From Methyloligella halotolerans (GTDB taxonomy: Bacteria; Pseudomonadota; Alphaproteobacteria; Rhizobiales; Methyloligellaceae), in assembly GCF_001708935.1 (NCBI RefSeq), contig NZ_MASI01000006.1, positions 166,051-230,050 of the forward strand: 64,000 nucleotides of DNA, given 5' to 3'. This document shows, in pieces, positions 45,592 to 55,027 of this stretch (the stretch's first letter is position 1; each line of letters begins with the position of its first letter). The translations under genes were made by a program, and so were the position numbers. The notes under the pieces are model-generated. The model was not told the origin of the DNA, did no database searches, and saw only the letters and a list, made by a program, of their open reading frames with translations.

Positions 45592-46207
45592 TACGAGCGA
45601 TGTGACGACAATGCATTCCGGTCTGACCGAGCGGCAGGACACCCATATCGCCTCGGGATGGTACGGGATGTGGTGGCTGGTCATCACGGAGGGAGCGCTC
45701 TTCGCATATCTCCTGTTCAGCTACATCTACACGATGCTGGAGAACCAGGGCTGGCCGCCGGGCGGGCCGCTCTCCCTGAAGCTGGCGCTGCCCAACACGT
45801 TCGTTCTTCTAGCGAGCAGCGTGCTTATCTTCATCGGCGAGCGCGCCGGGCGGCGCGGCCGGTCCGGGCTGGAGCTGGGCATGCTGCTGGGTGCCATCGT
45901 GCTGGGCGTCATCTTCGTGGGCGTGCAGCTGATGGAGTGGTCGGACAAGGCCTACTCCTACGACACCAATCTCTACGGCTCCTTCTATTTCACGGTGACC
46001 GGCTTCCATATGGCCCACGTCGTCGTCGGTCTATTGGGCCTGACCGCGCTGGCTGCATGGATGGTCTTCGGCGGCAGCAAGGCGCTTGGACCAAGTCACC
46101 CCTTGCAGCAACGGCCGCTGACGATCTTGTCGATCTACTGGCACTTCGTCGATGCGGTTTGGCTCGCCGTTTTCATCACCTTCTATCTCTGGCCGCTATG
46201 GAGCTGA
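45584..46207 (+). CDS. Cytochrome c oxidase subunit III-like protein
   Basis: 207 residues with five membrane segments, a short (5-helix) subunit III lacking the first two helices, as in alternative and quinol oxidases. Signatures: SGWYGMWWLVITEGALFAYLLFSY, FYFTVTGFHMAHVVVGLLGL, SIYWHFVDAVWLAVF. GTG start at 45584 with GGGAGG ahead, overlapping the subunit I stop by 8 bases. An ATG at 45611 would shorten it by 9 residues. Confidence 0.88.
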   Translation: MADTSDVTTMHSGLTERQDTHIASGWYGMWWLVITEGALFAYLLFSYIYTMLENQGWPPGGPLSLKLALPNTFVLLASSVLIFIGERAGRRGRSGLELGMLLGAIVLGVIFVGVQLMEWSDKAYSYDTNLYGSFYFTVTGFHMAHVVVGLLGLTALAAWMVFGGSKALGPSHPLQQRPLTILSIYWHFVDAVWLAVFITFYLWPLWS

Positions 46208-46211
46208 CGCC

Positions 46212-46652
46212 ATGACCGATACGGCTAGCGCAGAGCAGAGAGATATTCAGCATCCGGCGCCGCAGCGCGGCGAGGTAAGCCTGCTTGCAATCGTGTTCGG
46301 GCTTGTCGCGGCCCCCACCGTCTGGGCTCTGCACCTGACCGTAAACGCGGCTTTGGCGAGCTCCGTCTGCAAGGGGCTGAGCCCGAATATCGGTCGGGAC
46401 GGAGCATTGGTCGCGATGACGGCAACCGGGCTGACCGCGCTCGGCGTTTCCGTGATCGCGGCTGTCGTGGCCTATCGCGGCTGGCGTGCGACCCAGCAGA
46501 AGCAGGAGAGCAAGCACCACATCGTCTTCGAAGTCGGCGAAGGCCGCACGCGGTTCCTCTGCGTAATCGGAATCGTCTTCAGTATCGGCTTCTTCGCCGC
46601 CAGCCTTTTCGATCTCATCGCCGTCTACATGGTGCCGCTATGCGCAAGCTGA
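46212..46652 (+). CDS. Small membrane protein of the oxidase operon
   Basis: 146 residues, three membrane segments (about 25-55, 68-95, 118-145) and a basic loop. No named domain that I recognise. Its place between subunit III and the cytochrome, with 4-base spacing and a 13-base overlap with the next gene, suggests an extra oxidase subunit or assembly factor, comparable in position to CoxP of rhizobia. Confidence 0.75.
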   Translation: MTDTASAEQRDIQHPAPQRGEVSLLAIVFGLVAAPTVWALHLTVNAALASSVCKGLSPNIGRDGALVAMTATGLTALGVSVIAAVVAYRGWRATQQKQESKHHIVFEVGEGRTRFLCVIGIVFSIGFFAASLFDLIAVYMVPLCAS

Positions 46653-47005
46653 CCCTCGTCTTCATGGCGGCGGGCCTGAGCCTGCTTGGCGGGTGCGATA
46701 TCGATACGGTCGCCGCGGAGAAGCCGACAGCGGCGCAGCGGGGCGCCGACCTCATCGCCGAGGTGGGCTGCGGGTCGTGCCACACGATCCCCGGCATACA
46801 GGGCGCGAACGGGCTCGTCGGCCCGCCCCTCGACCAAATGGCCCGTAGGATCTACATCGCAGGCAAGCTGCGGAACTCCCCGGACAATATGGTGCGCTGG
46901 ATTCTAAACCCGCAGAAGGTTTCGCCCGGCAATGCGATGCCGGATATGGGCCTCACGGAATCCCAGGCGGAAGACATCACCGCCTATCTCGCGACGTTGG
47001 AATAG
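46640..47005 (+). CDS. Lipoprotein cytochrome c
   Basis: 121 residues. Lipoprotein signal peptide with lipobox LLGGC (Cys19), then a small class I cytochrome c: heme motif CGSCH and axial Met in AMPDMGL. Anchored on the outer face of the inner membrane, where it could donate electrons to the CuA/cytochrome c subunit II. Last cytochrome gene of the oxidase operon. Confidence 0.9.
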   Translation: MRKLTLVFMAAGLSLLGGCDIDTVAAEKPTAAQRGADLIAEVGCGSCHTIPGIQGANGLVGPPLDQMARRIYIAGKLRNSPDNMVRWILNPQKVSPGNAMPDMGLTESQAEDITAYLATLE

Positions 47006-47046
47006 AGCTAGACTGCGGTCTTGCATTCGAGCCTTGAGAGGAAGCC

Positions 47047-47472
47047 GTGGAGCAGCGGATCACCTTGGTCACGCTTGGCGTACGCGACCTGCAGAAAAGC
47101 GCCGCCTTCTTTGAGCGTCTGGGCTGGCGGCGATCCGTGAAGGACGTCGAAGGCGTTGCCTTCTACCAATGCGGTTCAATCGCTCTCGGGCTCTATCCTT
47201 GGGAGGCTTTGGCTGAAGACGCAGGCGTCGCCCCCGATGGCCAAGGCTTCGTCGGGATTACACTGGCGCACAACGTTCGGACCAAGGATCAGGTAGATTC
47301 GGTACTGGCAGATGCGGAAGCCGCCGGCGCCTCCATCGTGAAACCTGCTCAAGACGTCTTCTGGGGAGGGTATCACGGCTATTTCCGCGACCTTGACGGA
47401 CATCTGTGGGAAGTGGCCTGGAACCCGGGCTTTCCCCTCGATGCCGATGGCGCGGTTACCCTGCCCGATTAA
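47047..47472 (+). CDS. VOC-family (glyoxalase/bleomycin-resistance fold) protein
   Basis: 141 residues. ITLVTLGVRDLQKSAAFFERLGW, then YFRDLDGHLWEVAWNPGF with the conserved D-G-x-x-W-E metal Glu. The YdaG-like group has no settled function. GTG start. It follows the cytochrome by 41 bases and converges on the ctaG-type gene, so it may be carried on the oxidase transcript. Confidence 0.85.
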   Translation: MEQRITLVTLGVRDLQKSAAFFERLGWRRSVKDVEGVAFYQCGSIALGLYPWEALAEDAGVAPDGQGFVGITLAHNVRTKDQVDSVLADAEAAGASIVKPAQDVFWGGYHGYFRDLDGHLWEVAWNPGFPLDADGAVTLPD

Positions 47473-47484
47473 AGCGTTGCTGCC

Positions 47485-48279
47485 TTAAGCCGATAGAGCC
47501 TCGTCGCGGTCCCGCTGTTCCAGACGGTGAAGGTAGACGCCAAGCGCGGCGAGAAGCTCGATGGTGAGGATCAGACCGCCGGGCACCCACATGATCAACC
47601 CGCCGAGGATCTGGTCCTGGAGAGGGGTGAGCCCGAAGGGCCAGGTCGTGTTGTCGTGCACCGCGAAGAGGGCTGCCGGTGCGAGGGTGAGGATGGCGCC
47701 GATGCCGGACATCTGGATGCCGGTGACGAAGCTCGCCATAAGCATGGAGGCCGGGTCGGCACGCAGGATCACCCGCCACACGATGAGCGCCGTCCCGATC
47801 ATGGTGATGTGCATAAGCCAATAGATTGCGTGGCTCTCGAACGTCGCCGTGTAGGGAACCGGCATGTGCCAGATCCATACGGCAAGTGCGAATCCGACTG
47901 TGCCGATGGCGAATTCAGCCCACCCCGGCGTCTCGCTCAGGCCTCTTACGGCACGGGCCAACATGATATCGGCGCGGCCTGCAATAATCAGCGGCGCGGC
48001 GATCAGAGCGAGGATCATGTGCTGACCGACGCGGGCGGCGAAGAGCGCGACACTCAGATTGCAGAGAGGCGAGATGAGCGCCAGGGTCAGGATCGTCCAG
48101 CCGATGGCGAAGGACAGCGCGCTGGTCCGATTCGCGCCGGGGTCGATGCGTCTGGCGTACCCGATCGCATAGGCGGCCGCGAATGCCATCAACACAGTGA
48201 TGAGAATGGGGTCGAGATTCCACACGGCACCGCCGGGCTCCGGAGCCGTGCCGCAATATGGGATCGCGTTCCAGATCAT
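47485..48279 (-). CDS. ctaG: caa3-type cytochrome oxidase assembly factor CtaG
   Basis: 264 residues, seven membrane segments, caa3_CtaG family (unrelated in fold to the copper chaperone CtaG/Cox11). Seen: MILALIAAPLIIAGR, WIWHMPVPYTATFESHAIYWLMHITMIGTALIVWR, and DQILGGLIMWVPGG. The family is needed for assembly of CuA/caa3-type oxidases, which fits the facing operon. ATGA overlap with the cytochrome c gene upstream. Confidence 0.88.
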   Translation of the reverse strand: MIWNAIPYCGTAPEPGGAVWNLDPILITVLMAFAAAYAIGYARRIDPGANRTSALSFAIGWTILTLALISPLCNLSVALFAARVGQHMILALIAAPLIIAGRADIMLARAVRGLSETPGWAEFAIGTVGFALAVWIWHMPVPYTATFESHAIYWLMHITMIGTALIVWRVILRADPASMLMASFVTGIQMSGIGAILTLAPAALFAVHDNTTWPFGLTPLQDQILGGLIMWVPGGLILTIELLAALGVYLHRLEQRDRDEALSA

Positions 48280-48887
48280 CGGCCGCTCTCCTCCGGGGAC
48301 TTGATCTCGCCCTCATCATCTTTGGCGGCGGCCTTCTCACTGATGCTCGCCGGCTCGGCAAGCTTCACGTCGGACCTCGGCTTCGTATTCTCGCTGAGAG
48401 ACTTCACATAGGCGGCCAGCTTATAGACGGTGTCGCCCTCGACCATGGCGCGGAACGAAGGCATGCCGTTGGGCCGGCCTTCGCGGATCGAACTCGCGAT
48501 GTTTTCCATCGAGCTACCGTAGATCCATTTGTCGTCCATCAGGGCCGGCCCCATTCCGCCACCGCCGTTGAAATGGCAGCCGTTGCAGTTGAACGAGGTG
48601 AAAAGCTGCCGGCCGATCTCGATGGCCTGCGGATTACCCTTAGCAGCCTTCGCGGCCGCGCTCTGCTGATCCACGGGCTTCCCGCCGCCGGGCGCGATGG
48701 ACACGAGCGAGATCTCGACATCCCCGCCCGAAGGCTGATCGAGAGGCGGAGGATTCTCGCTACCGGCGCTCTGGGTATCGGATTGAGCGCTGTTGTCGGC
48801 GTTTTCCTCGTCGCCCTGATCGCTGCAGCCGGCCACGCCCAGGCAAAGTGAGATAGCGAGAACGAATGGAAAGACTCGATAAGTCAT
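48276..48887 (-). CDS. Lipoprotein cytochrome c of the PQQ-dehydrogenase operon
   Basis: 203 residues. Lipobox GVAGC (Cys21), an acidic Ser/Asp/Glu/Gln-rich linker (about 22-75), then a cytochrome c domain (about 85-170) with heme motif CNGCH, GGGGMGPAL and axial Met in GMPSFRAM, and a charged C-terminal tail of about 35 residues. By position it is the electron acceptor of the dehydrogenase upstream. Overlaps ctaG by four bases. Confidence 0.9.
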   Translation of the reverse strand: MTYRVFPFVLAISLCLGVAGCSDQGDEENADNSAQSDTQSAGSENPPPLDQPSGGDVEISLVSIAPGGGKPVDQQSAAAKAAKGNPQAIEIGRQLFTSFNCNGCHFNGGGGMGPALMDDKWIYGSSMENIASSIREGRPNGMPSFRAMVEGDTVYKLAAYVKSLSENTKPRSDVKLAEPASISEKAAAKDDEGEIKSPEESGR

Positions 48888-48911
48888 TTCGCTTCCTCCA
48901 AAGGGCGCGCG

Positions 48912-50981
48912 TCAGTCCGGCAGCTTGAACGCATAGAGCGTACCGCCCGCCGTCGTGTAGTCGGGCAGGTCGGTCATCGCATTTACGAAGCCCAGAGCTG
49001 CCGTGCCGTCACGCGGGTCGAGATTGCCGGCCACGATCGCGCCGGACCAGCCGCCGACGCCGTCCAGCACGCCGATATATTGATGGCCGTCGGGGCCCCT
49101 CCAGGTGGTGGGCTGACTGATGATCCCGGACGATGTCTTGAACTTCCAAAGTTCGTCGCCCGTCGTGGCGTTCAGCGCTTTGAACCACCCGTCCATCGTC
49201 CCGTAGAACACGACATTGCCCGCCGTGACCACGGTGCCGCTCCAGACGGGGAAGCGCTCCTTCAGCGTCCATTTCGCCTTCTGCTTCGTCAGATCCCAGG
49301 CGGTGAACTCTCCACGATGACCGCCCGGACCAGGCTTCATGCGGACCTCGGCGCCGACGAATGGTGTGCCCGCGATGTATCCGACCTCGGTCTCCTTGAG
49401 ATCCATGCAGAGGTTCTGATGGGGGACGTAGAGCAGCCCTGTGTCGGGCGAGTATGCGCTGGGCTGCCAGTCCTTGGCGCCAGGGGCTGCCGGGCAGAGG
49501 TCCTTCTTCACCCGACCGGTATCGTCGGGCATCTTGTCCTTGACCCATTGGATGCGGCCGGTCTTGAGGTCCACGCCGTCTGAGGTGGTGATCGCGCCGA
49601 ATGGCTCGGCGGAGAGGACCTCGCCGGTCTCGCGGTCCAGAATGTACATGTAGCCGGTGCGACCCGGGTGGACGAGAACCTTCCGCTTCTCGCCTTTCCA
49701 CTCCATGTCGAGGATCATGTACTCGTTCACGCCGTCATAGTCGTTCCAGTCGTGATGGCTGGTCTGATAGTACCAGACGGCTTCGCCCGTATCGGCGTCG
49801 CGTGCGAAGACGCCGGCCGCCCACAGGTTGTCGCCGGGGCGCATGGACGAGTTCCAGGGGCCCGGGTTACCGATGCCCGTGTAGACGAGATTGAGTTCCG
49901 GATCGTAGGAGACCCAACCCCACGCACCGCCGCCGCTGTTCTTCCACATGCCGGCCGGCCAGCTCTTAACGCCGAGATCCTTGCCCTTGTACTGATCGTA
50001 GAACGGCTTGAACCTCTCGCCGATCTTAACGTCCTCGTCGGGTCCGGTGCTGTTGGCGGTCCACACGACCTTGCCCGTCGCGACGTCCAACGCCTTCACC
50101 CAACCGCGGATGCCCATTTCGCCGCCGGAATTGCCCACGATCACCTTGTCGCCTGCCAGGGTCGGCGCCATGGTCATGGTCATGCCTTCCTGGATCCGGC
50201 CCAGCTTCGTCCGCCAGGCCTCTTTCCCGGTCTCGGCGTCCACGGCGACCGTGGTGTCATTCAACGTGTTGTAGATGATCTTCCCGTCGGAATAGACGGC
50301 GCCGCGATTGACCACGTCGCAGCATGCGACGCCCTGGGCGGCCAAGGGTTGGTCGGGCGTGTAACTCCATTTGAGGGGCGCCCCTTCCTTGGTCAGATCG
50401 AGCGCATAAAGGTGGTTCGGATAGGCCGTCACCACATAAAGCGTATCGTTGACCACGAGCGGCGCCGATTCCTGGCCTCGGTTGACGCCGAGGGAAAACG
50501 TGAAGGCCAGCTTCAGATCCTTCACGTTCTTGTCGTTGATCTCGTCGAGCTTGCTGAAACGGGTGAGTGCCGTGGTCTTGCCCGGCATCGTCCAATCGGA
50601 CTCGTCGGTGCGCTCGGCAGCGAAATCCGGAATTTGTGGCTTCTCCGTCGCGGAGCTCGAGACGTGGTCCTGGGAAATCTCGTCGTCCTGGGAAGTCTCG
50701 TCGTCCTGCGAAGTCTCGTCGCCTTTTTCGTTTCCGGGTGGAGGCGTTTCGTCAGAAGCGGTTGGGGACGGCGCGCTATCGGGCTGCAGTTGTTTCACGC
50801 TGTCGCCAACTGCAGGCTGAGGGCCCGTCGCGGCCGGATCGGCGGGCACATCCGGTGCCGCCGCATCGTCGGCCGGCGGGTCATCGGTTGCTTGCGCGAA
50901 TGCGGCGGTCGGGGACGTCGCAAGGACGAAAGTCGCTACCAGAACGGCGAATGCGTGGCGGGAGCTTGGACGTGTTTTCAT
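48912..50981 (-). CDS. PQQ-dependent alcohol dehydrogenase with lanthanide-type active site
   Basis: 689 residues. Signal peptide 1-29 (AFA), then an acidic extension of about 90 residues with three DETSQD repeats, then the eight-bladed quinoprotein propeller. PQQ-ring Cys pair C220-C221 (GVACCDVVNRG), metal-site Asn in GIGNPGPWN, and catalytic D414 with a second Asp D416 two residues on (NDYDG). In XoxF, ExaF and PedH this second Asp binds lanthanides; Ca-dependent MxaF and ExaA lack it. Trp-docking repeats (A-W) are spread through the domain. ATG at 50981 with AGGAGAAG site. Operon with cytochrome c and ctaG. Substrate could be methanol, ethanol or other primary alcohols. Confidence 0.9.
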   Translation of the reverse strand: MKTRPSSRHAFAVLVATFVLATSPTAAFAQATDDPPADDAAAPDVPADPAATGPQPAVGDSVKQLQPDSAPSPTASDETPPPGNEKGDETSQDDETSQDDEISQDHVSSSATEKPQIPDFAAERTDESDWTMPGKTTALTRFSKLDEINDKNVKDLKLAFTFSLGVNRGQESAPLVVNDTLYVVTAYPNHLYALDLTKEGAPLKWSYTPDQPLAAQGVACCDVVNRGAVYSDGKIIYNTLNDTTVAVDAETGKEAWRTKLGRIQEGMTMTMAPTLAGDKVIVGNSGGEMGIRGWVKALDVATGKVVWTANSTGPDEDVKIGERFKPFYDQYKGKDLGVKSWPAGMWKNSGGGAWGWVSYDPELNLVYTGIGNPGPWNSSMRPGDNLWAAGVFARDADTGEAVWYYQTSHHDWNDYDGVNEYMILDMEWKGEKRKVLVHPGRTGYMYILDRETGEVLSAEPFGAITTSDGVDLKTGRIQWVKDKMPDDTGRVKKDLCPAAPGAKDWQPSAYSPDTGLLYVPHQNLCMDLKETEVGYIAGTPFVGAEVRMKPGPGGHRGEFTAWDLTKQKAKWTLKERFPVWSGTVVTAGNVVFYGTMDGWFKALNATTGDELWKFKTSSGIISQPTTWRGPDGHQYIGVLDGVGGWSGAIVAGNLDPRDGTAALGFVNAMTDLPDYTTAGGTLYAFKLPD
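50667..50720 (-). repeat. Three 18-bp coding repeats in the dehydrogenase linker
   Basis: Three tandem, nearly identical 18-bp units encode DETSQD-like hexapeptides in the acidic extension between signal peptide and catalytic domain of the PQQ dehydrogenase. In frame; a low-complexity spacer. Confidence 0.85.
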
Positions 50982-51287
50982 TATGCGCTTCTCCTGCCTG
51001 AGGTTAGGCGAGAGCGGTCGCTCACATGGGCTCAACACGGGTATGGACTGCAAGTTCCATAGGTTCCCGGAGCCGCCAGGCATTCTCGGAAAAGCACCCG
51101 CGCAGACCACCCGTGGCTTCCGCCAACTATTGCGATGGGCTGCAAGAGGCGGTCGAGCCCGCGGATACCACCTCCGCGTTCGACCCTCGGTCGGGGTTGT
51201 TTGGTGACGGGCACGAAAAACCGGCCCCTTGGGATTCGCATCTGTCCCAAGAGGCCGGCAGGTGTAGAAGGAGGGAGGCCCCTTCTG
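50982..51287. other. Intergenic region upstream of the PQQ dehydrogenase
   Basis: Holds the dehydrogenase promoter (minus strand) and, at 51216-51258, the permease terminator. No lanthanide- or two-component-type operator is obvious, and no short gene is convincing. Confidence 0.5.
51216..51258 (-). terminator. Rho-independent terminator after the permease
   Basis: On the minus strand a 14-bp near-perfect stem (51221-51234 with 51245-51258, one mismatch) and a 10-base loop are followed by five T (51220-51216). It ends the permease transcript before the dehydrogenase promoter. Confidence 0.9.
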
Positions 51288-52906
51288 TTAGTAGACCGCT
51301 ATCGAGTTGAAGAAGAAGACCACGGCGAAGGCCGCAGCGAGAGTGAGATAGGGCAGCATTCCGCATCGCCTCTCAATCGTTCCCCCCTCTTCGCCATGGG
51401 TCAGAAGCATGTCCTTGTACATCTGCTCCGGGAACTCGCCCTTATCCTGGACGTAGTGGCGGTAGCAGAAGACGGGGATGATGGCCGCCGCGACCAGCAG
51501 GCCAACGGTCAGTGTCCCCGCGCCCCAGATATTCGCGCCCATGCCCAGGAAGGCGAGGTTCACGAAACCCAGGATTGCGCCCGTGCCCAGCAGCCAGGTC
51601 GGGCATCGGAACGGACGCTTCGCGTTGGGGCTGTCCACCCGGTGCATCCAGCCGGATTGCAGGTTCAGGAAGATGAAGACCATGTAGTTGACGTTCGCGA
51701 GCGCCAGCAAGAACACGTAGTCCGACATCATCAACAGCAGCATGTTGAAGCAAAGGTCTGTCCACATCGCCGACACGGGCGCGCCGTTGTGGTTGATGCG
51801 AGACAGGTAGCGCGGCAGCCAACCGTCGACGGAGCCCTGGTAGAGGGTGCGGGAAGACCCTGCCATTGCCGACATGACCACAAGGAGCAGCGCCAGGATC
51901 AGCATCACCACGATAACGTTGCCGATCACGCGCCGCCGCCGACCATCTGGGCCATTACCTGTCCGACGCCGTCGCCGTTATAGATCCCCGGCGCAAGCAT
52001 ACCGTCGAGCCCGAGGAAGCCCTGGAAGGCAATCGGAACGAGGGAGAACACGACCAGACACAGCAGGCCGGCATAGGCGATGGCGCGGACCGTGTCGCGG
52101 TCGGGATTTCTGAATTCGCGCGTGTAGCAAACCGCCGTCTCGAAGGCGTAGGTGGACCAGCCTGCGATGAACAGGCCGCCGACGAAGATCGTCCACCCGG
52201 CCATGTTCCAGGTTCCGGCAACCGGGTTCCCCTCGCCGTCGTAAGCCAAGGGCACGAAGGGCGTGAAGTGGTCCTTCGGCAGGTCGCCCGAGATCAGAGG
52301 CGTCAGCCCGATCAGCAACAGCGGGCAGAGCGCCACGATCGCGACGATCATCTGAGCCCGTGCCGCTCTCAGAATGCCGCGATGCTGGATGGAGAACACG
52401 GTCAGCACGAGGATGAAGCCGAGAACGAAGGTCGAGTTCAGCCGGAGGGACAGGTCCTCCTTGATGAAATCGAGGTTCACCAGCGTGATCTGCCAGGTGT
52501 TGATGGCGGAGTCGGCATCGAACAGCAGGTTCAGGATATAGCCGGCCGCCAGCCCGGTACCGATGGCGAGGACCGGAGTCCACGAGAACCAGTTCGACCA
52601 GACGGAAATCGGCCCGAGCAGCTTGCCGTACCGCACCCAAGCGATGGCGCCATAGACCGATGCCCCACCCGACTTATGGGGAAAGAGCCCGGCTATCTCG
52701 GCATAGGTGAAGCACTGCAGGAAGCCGATGAAGGTGGAGATGATCCACACCAGCGGCGATATGTTGCCCACCGTCGCTGCGATCGCCCCCACAGTGAACA
52801 ATACGAGGGCGGGCGTGCCCGCCGCGAACCAGAAGGCGTGCTTCCAATCGATGTCACGCCGAAGGCCATCGCCCTCGCCTGACTTATTTTCCTCTGCAAG
52901 TTCCAT
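51288..52906 (-). CDS. APC-family amino-acid/amine permease, one-base frame break
   Basis: About 540 residues after repair, 12 membrane segments. The first part (52906 to 51926) opens in a charged 30-residue tail and runs from WKHAFWFAAGTPALVLFTVGAI to MAQMVGGGA. The second (from 51929) continues IGNVIVVMLILALLLVVMSAMAGSSRTLYQGSVDGWLPRYLS, one membrane segment later, in the next frame. One missing base near 51929-51932 explains the split. Substrate unknown. The promoter region shares an AT-rich operator with the type III glutamine synthetase at 55-56.4 kb, suggesting uptake of the synthetase's amine or amino-acid substrate. Confidence 0.83.
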
Positions 52907-53205
52907 TGAACGTCTCTCCCCGGTTGCCTGTATCGCCCGGTCGCTTTTGCCGCGACACTTTTGCGCAGTTCCAAGGGGACGGAATATTTATTAATTTGTC
53001 AATTAATTAAATCGAAAGTCCGATTTACCGGCCTTTTCCCGTCCTTTGGGGGCGGGCAGCACTCTGTCCGTCGTCTCTCTCATCAGAAACGAGATCGACG
53101 AGGATGCGCCTGAGGGCGTGTCCTAATTTTCGTCGAACGCACTCAGAACCGCCTCCCGATCTCGCCGTGGCCGGGGCGCGGTTTGCCAACGAACAGGCGC
53201 GCGTA
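52907..53205. promoter_or_regulatory. Permease promoter region with AT-rich operator
   Basis: TTAATTTGTCAATTAA (52991-53006, continuing ATTAA) is an inverted repeat TTAATT/AATTAA with a 4-base centre, about 85 bases upstream of the permease start. A near-identical site (TTGATTGTTCAATTAA) precedes the glutamine synthetase III gene. The rest of the stretch, towards the hydrolase stop, shows no gene. Confidence 0.6.
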
Positions 53206-54210
53206 TTATTCGCTCAGGAGGTCTGAGATGGCTCGATCCAGAAACGCCATGAAGCCTGGTGCGGGCGCTGATGGCGTCGCCGCGCAGTGGCCCCAATCGG
53301 ACTCGAACGGGCGGAACTCTGCCTCCGGTATCGTGGCTGCTTCGCGCTCGGTCTGGCCCGCGGCGAAGTACATGTCTGTGCTCGACGGCATGACGATGGT
53401 ACGCGCCTGGACCGCTCCCAGAGCCGCCTTCAAATCCCCGGCATACCGGTCGTTGGCGCTGATATCGGCATGCTGCCACGTCCAGATCTTGCACAGCAGA
53501 TCGTTGGCGTCCCAGGTCAGGTGATCGCGCTCCCAATCCTGCAGAAGCGCTTCACAAGTCTCGAAGCCCAACTCCCGATACATTCCGCGGTCGAAGAAGG
53601 GACCCGAATATGCCCATCCCGCATAGGCACGGCCGAACGCCCGCAATCCCCGCTCCGGAGGATCGGTATAGTCACCGTCCGCCCAGCTGCCGTCGGCCGT
53701 CAGCGCCGCCTTCACGCCTTCGAGAAAGACATGATTGTGAGGGCTGCACCGTGCGGTCGCGCAGAATGGAAGGGCGCGGCTTACGAAGTCGGGAAACTGC
53801 GCCGCCCATTCGAAGGTCTGGACGCCGCCCATGGACCAGCCGACCACCAGGGCGATCCGTTCCACGGGGCAGACCGCATCGATCAGCGCGCGCTGGAGTT
53901 TGACGTTATCGTGTATCGTGACACGGGGGAATCGGGCGCCTCCCCGAGTACCGCTTGTATTGCTGGGGGAGGAAGAATTCGAATTGCCGATCAGGGAAGG
54001 AACGAGGATACAGTGCTTCGCGGGATCGATCGCGCGGCCGGACCCGAAGAACGGCTCGTTGCAGGATTGCCGGCCGGTGAAGTAGGTCGGGAAGACGATC
54101 AGATTATCCCGCGCGGTATTGAGCTCTCCGTAAATCTCGTATGAAAGCCGGACGGCGTCCATGGACTCCCCGGATTGGAGGGTCACATCGCGCTCTATAT
54201 GGATTGGCAT
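53206..54210 (-). CDS. Alpha/beta hydrolase of the MetX (homoserine acetyltransferase) family
   Basis: 334 residues. Nucleophile elbow G-W-S126-M-G-G, acid Asp in PSSTDMYF and base His in SDWGHCAA; early YEIYGELNTARDNLIVFPTYFTGR is MetX-like. True homoserine acetyltransferases carry GGSMGG and a longer lid, so this is more likely one of the MetX-like hydrolases or acyltransferases of unknown substrate. No methionine genes adjoin it. It lies between the permease and the TetR gene. Confidence 0.82.
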   Translation of the reverse strand: MPIHIERDVTLQSGESMDAVRLSYEIYGELNTARDNLIVFPTYFTGRQSCNEPFFGSGRAIDPAKHCILVPSLIGNSNSSSPSNTSGTRGGARFPRVTIHDNVKLQRALIDAVCPVERIALVVGWSMGGVQTFEWAAQFPDFVSRALPFCATARCSPHNHVFLEGVKAALTADGSWADGDYTDPPERGLRAFGRAYAGWAYSGPFFDRGMYRELGFETCEALLQDWERDHLTWDANDLLCKIWTWQHADISANDRYAGDLKAALGAVQARTIVMPSSTDMYFAAGQTEREAATIPEAEFRPFESDWGHCAATPSAPAPGFMAFLDRAISDLLSE

Positions 54211-54347
54211 GTCGCCCCTCCCCCGAGTTCAATGGCGTTTGAGAAGGTGTCGCTTGGACGGGCTGCGGTGCAGCCCCAAGACTTTGCAGGCACGGTTCGA
54301 GGAACAGGGCGTTTCTCGCCGAGCCGAACCAGAATGGTAGACCGATC

Positions 54348-55007
54348 ATGAAGAAAGTTGGCCGGCCCCGGCAGGTGGGCCAAGCGCGCGACACGGCGGA
54401 AGCCCTGAAGAGGAGTGCGCTCGATCTCCTGTCGCGCAACAGCTACCGCTCCGTCACGATCAAGGATATCGGCCGGGAGGCCGGCCTGACGACGGCGATG
54501 ATCTACTATCATTTTCGCGACAAGAACGATCTGCTGCGCGCAACGATCGAATACGCGATCGAGAAGGCCCTGACGCGCTTCCAGGAGGTGAGCGAGAACA
54601 TCGACGAGCCGGCGGCGCTCATCCATGAGTGGCTCTATATGCATGTGAACCTGCATTCCGAGCTCGGAAAGGTCCTCAAGCTGATCATCGACTACAACCA
54701 TTCGGACGTTCAGACCGATCAAATCGACGAAGCCGTGCAGCGTTTCTACGGAACCGAGCGGGACGTGCTCATGGGCTGCGTCCAGAAAGGTCTCGAAACG
54801 GGGATCTTCTCGGACGGCAAGCCGGAAGAGATCAGCATCCTGGTTTCCACCTTCCTCGACGGCGCCGTCTTGCGGGGACAGATCCTCGGCGAGACGGATG
54901 CTCAAGGCGCGGCAGCGATCCAGACTTCCGTCGAGGTCTTCGAGCGGGTGCTCTGGTCCGCCCTCGGGTTCCGCGGCCGGGCCGCGTTGTCCTCGAGAAC
55001 CGGCTGA
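54348..55007 (+). CDS. TetR/AcrR-family regulator
   Basis: 219 residues. N-terminal helix-turn-helix (about 15-65: RSALDLLSRNSYRSVTIKDIGREAGLTTAMIYYHFRDKNDLLRATIEYAI) and an all-helical ligand domain. Divergent from the MetX-like gene and convergent with the glutamine synthetase. It is the only regulator near the paired TTAATT...AATTAA sites at 53.0 and 56.4 kb and is the best candidate to bind them. Confidence 0.9.
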   Translation: MKKVGRPRQVGQARDTAEALKRSALDLLSRNSYRSVTIKDIGREAGLTTAMIYYHFRDKNDLLRATIEYAIEKALTRFQEVSENIDEPAALIHEWLYMHVNLHSELGKVLKLIIDYNHSDVQTDQIDEAVQRFYGTERDVLMGCVQKGLETGIFSDGKPEEISILVSTFLDGAVLRGQILGETDAQGAAAIQTSVEVFERVLWSALGFRGRAALSSRTG

Positions 55008-55027
55008 CCAGAGCCCGCCCAAGAGCC

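Noticed and set aside
53100..53150. GGGCGTGTCCTAATTTT resembling a transposon end
   Set aside because: No second end, no target duplication and no transposase frame nearby.
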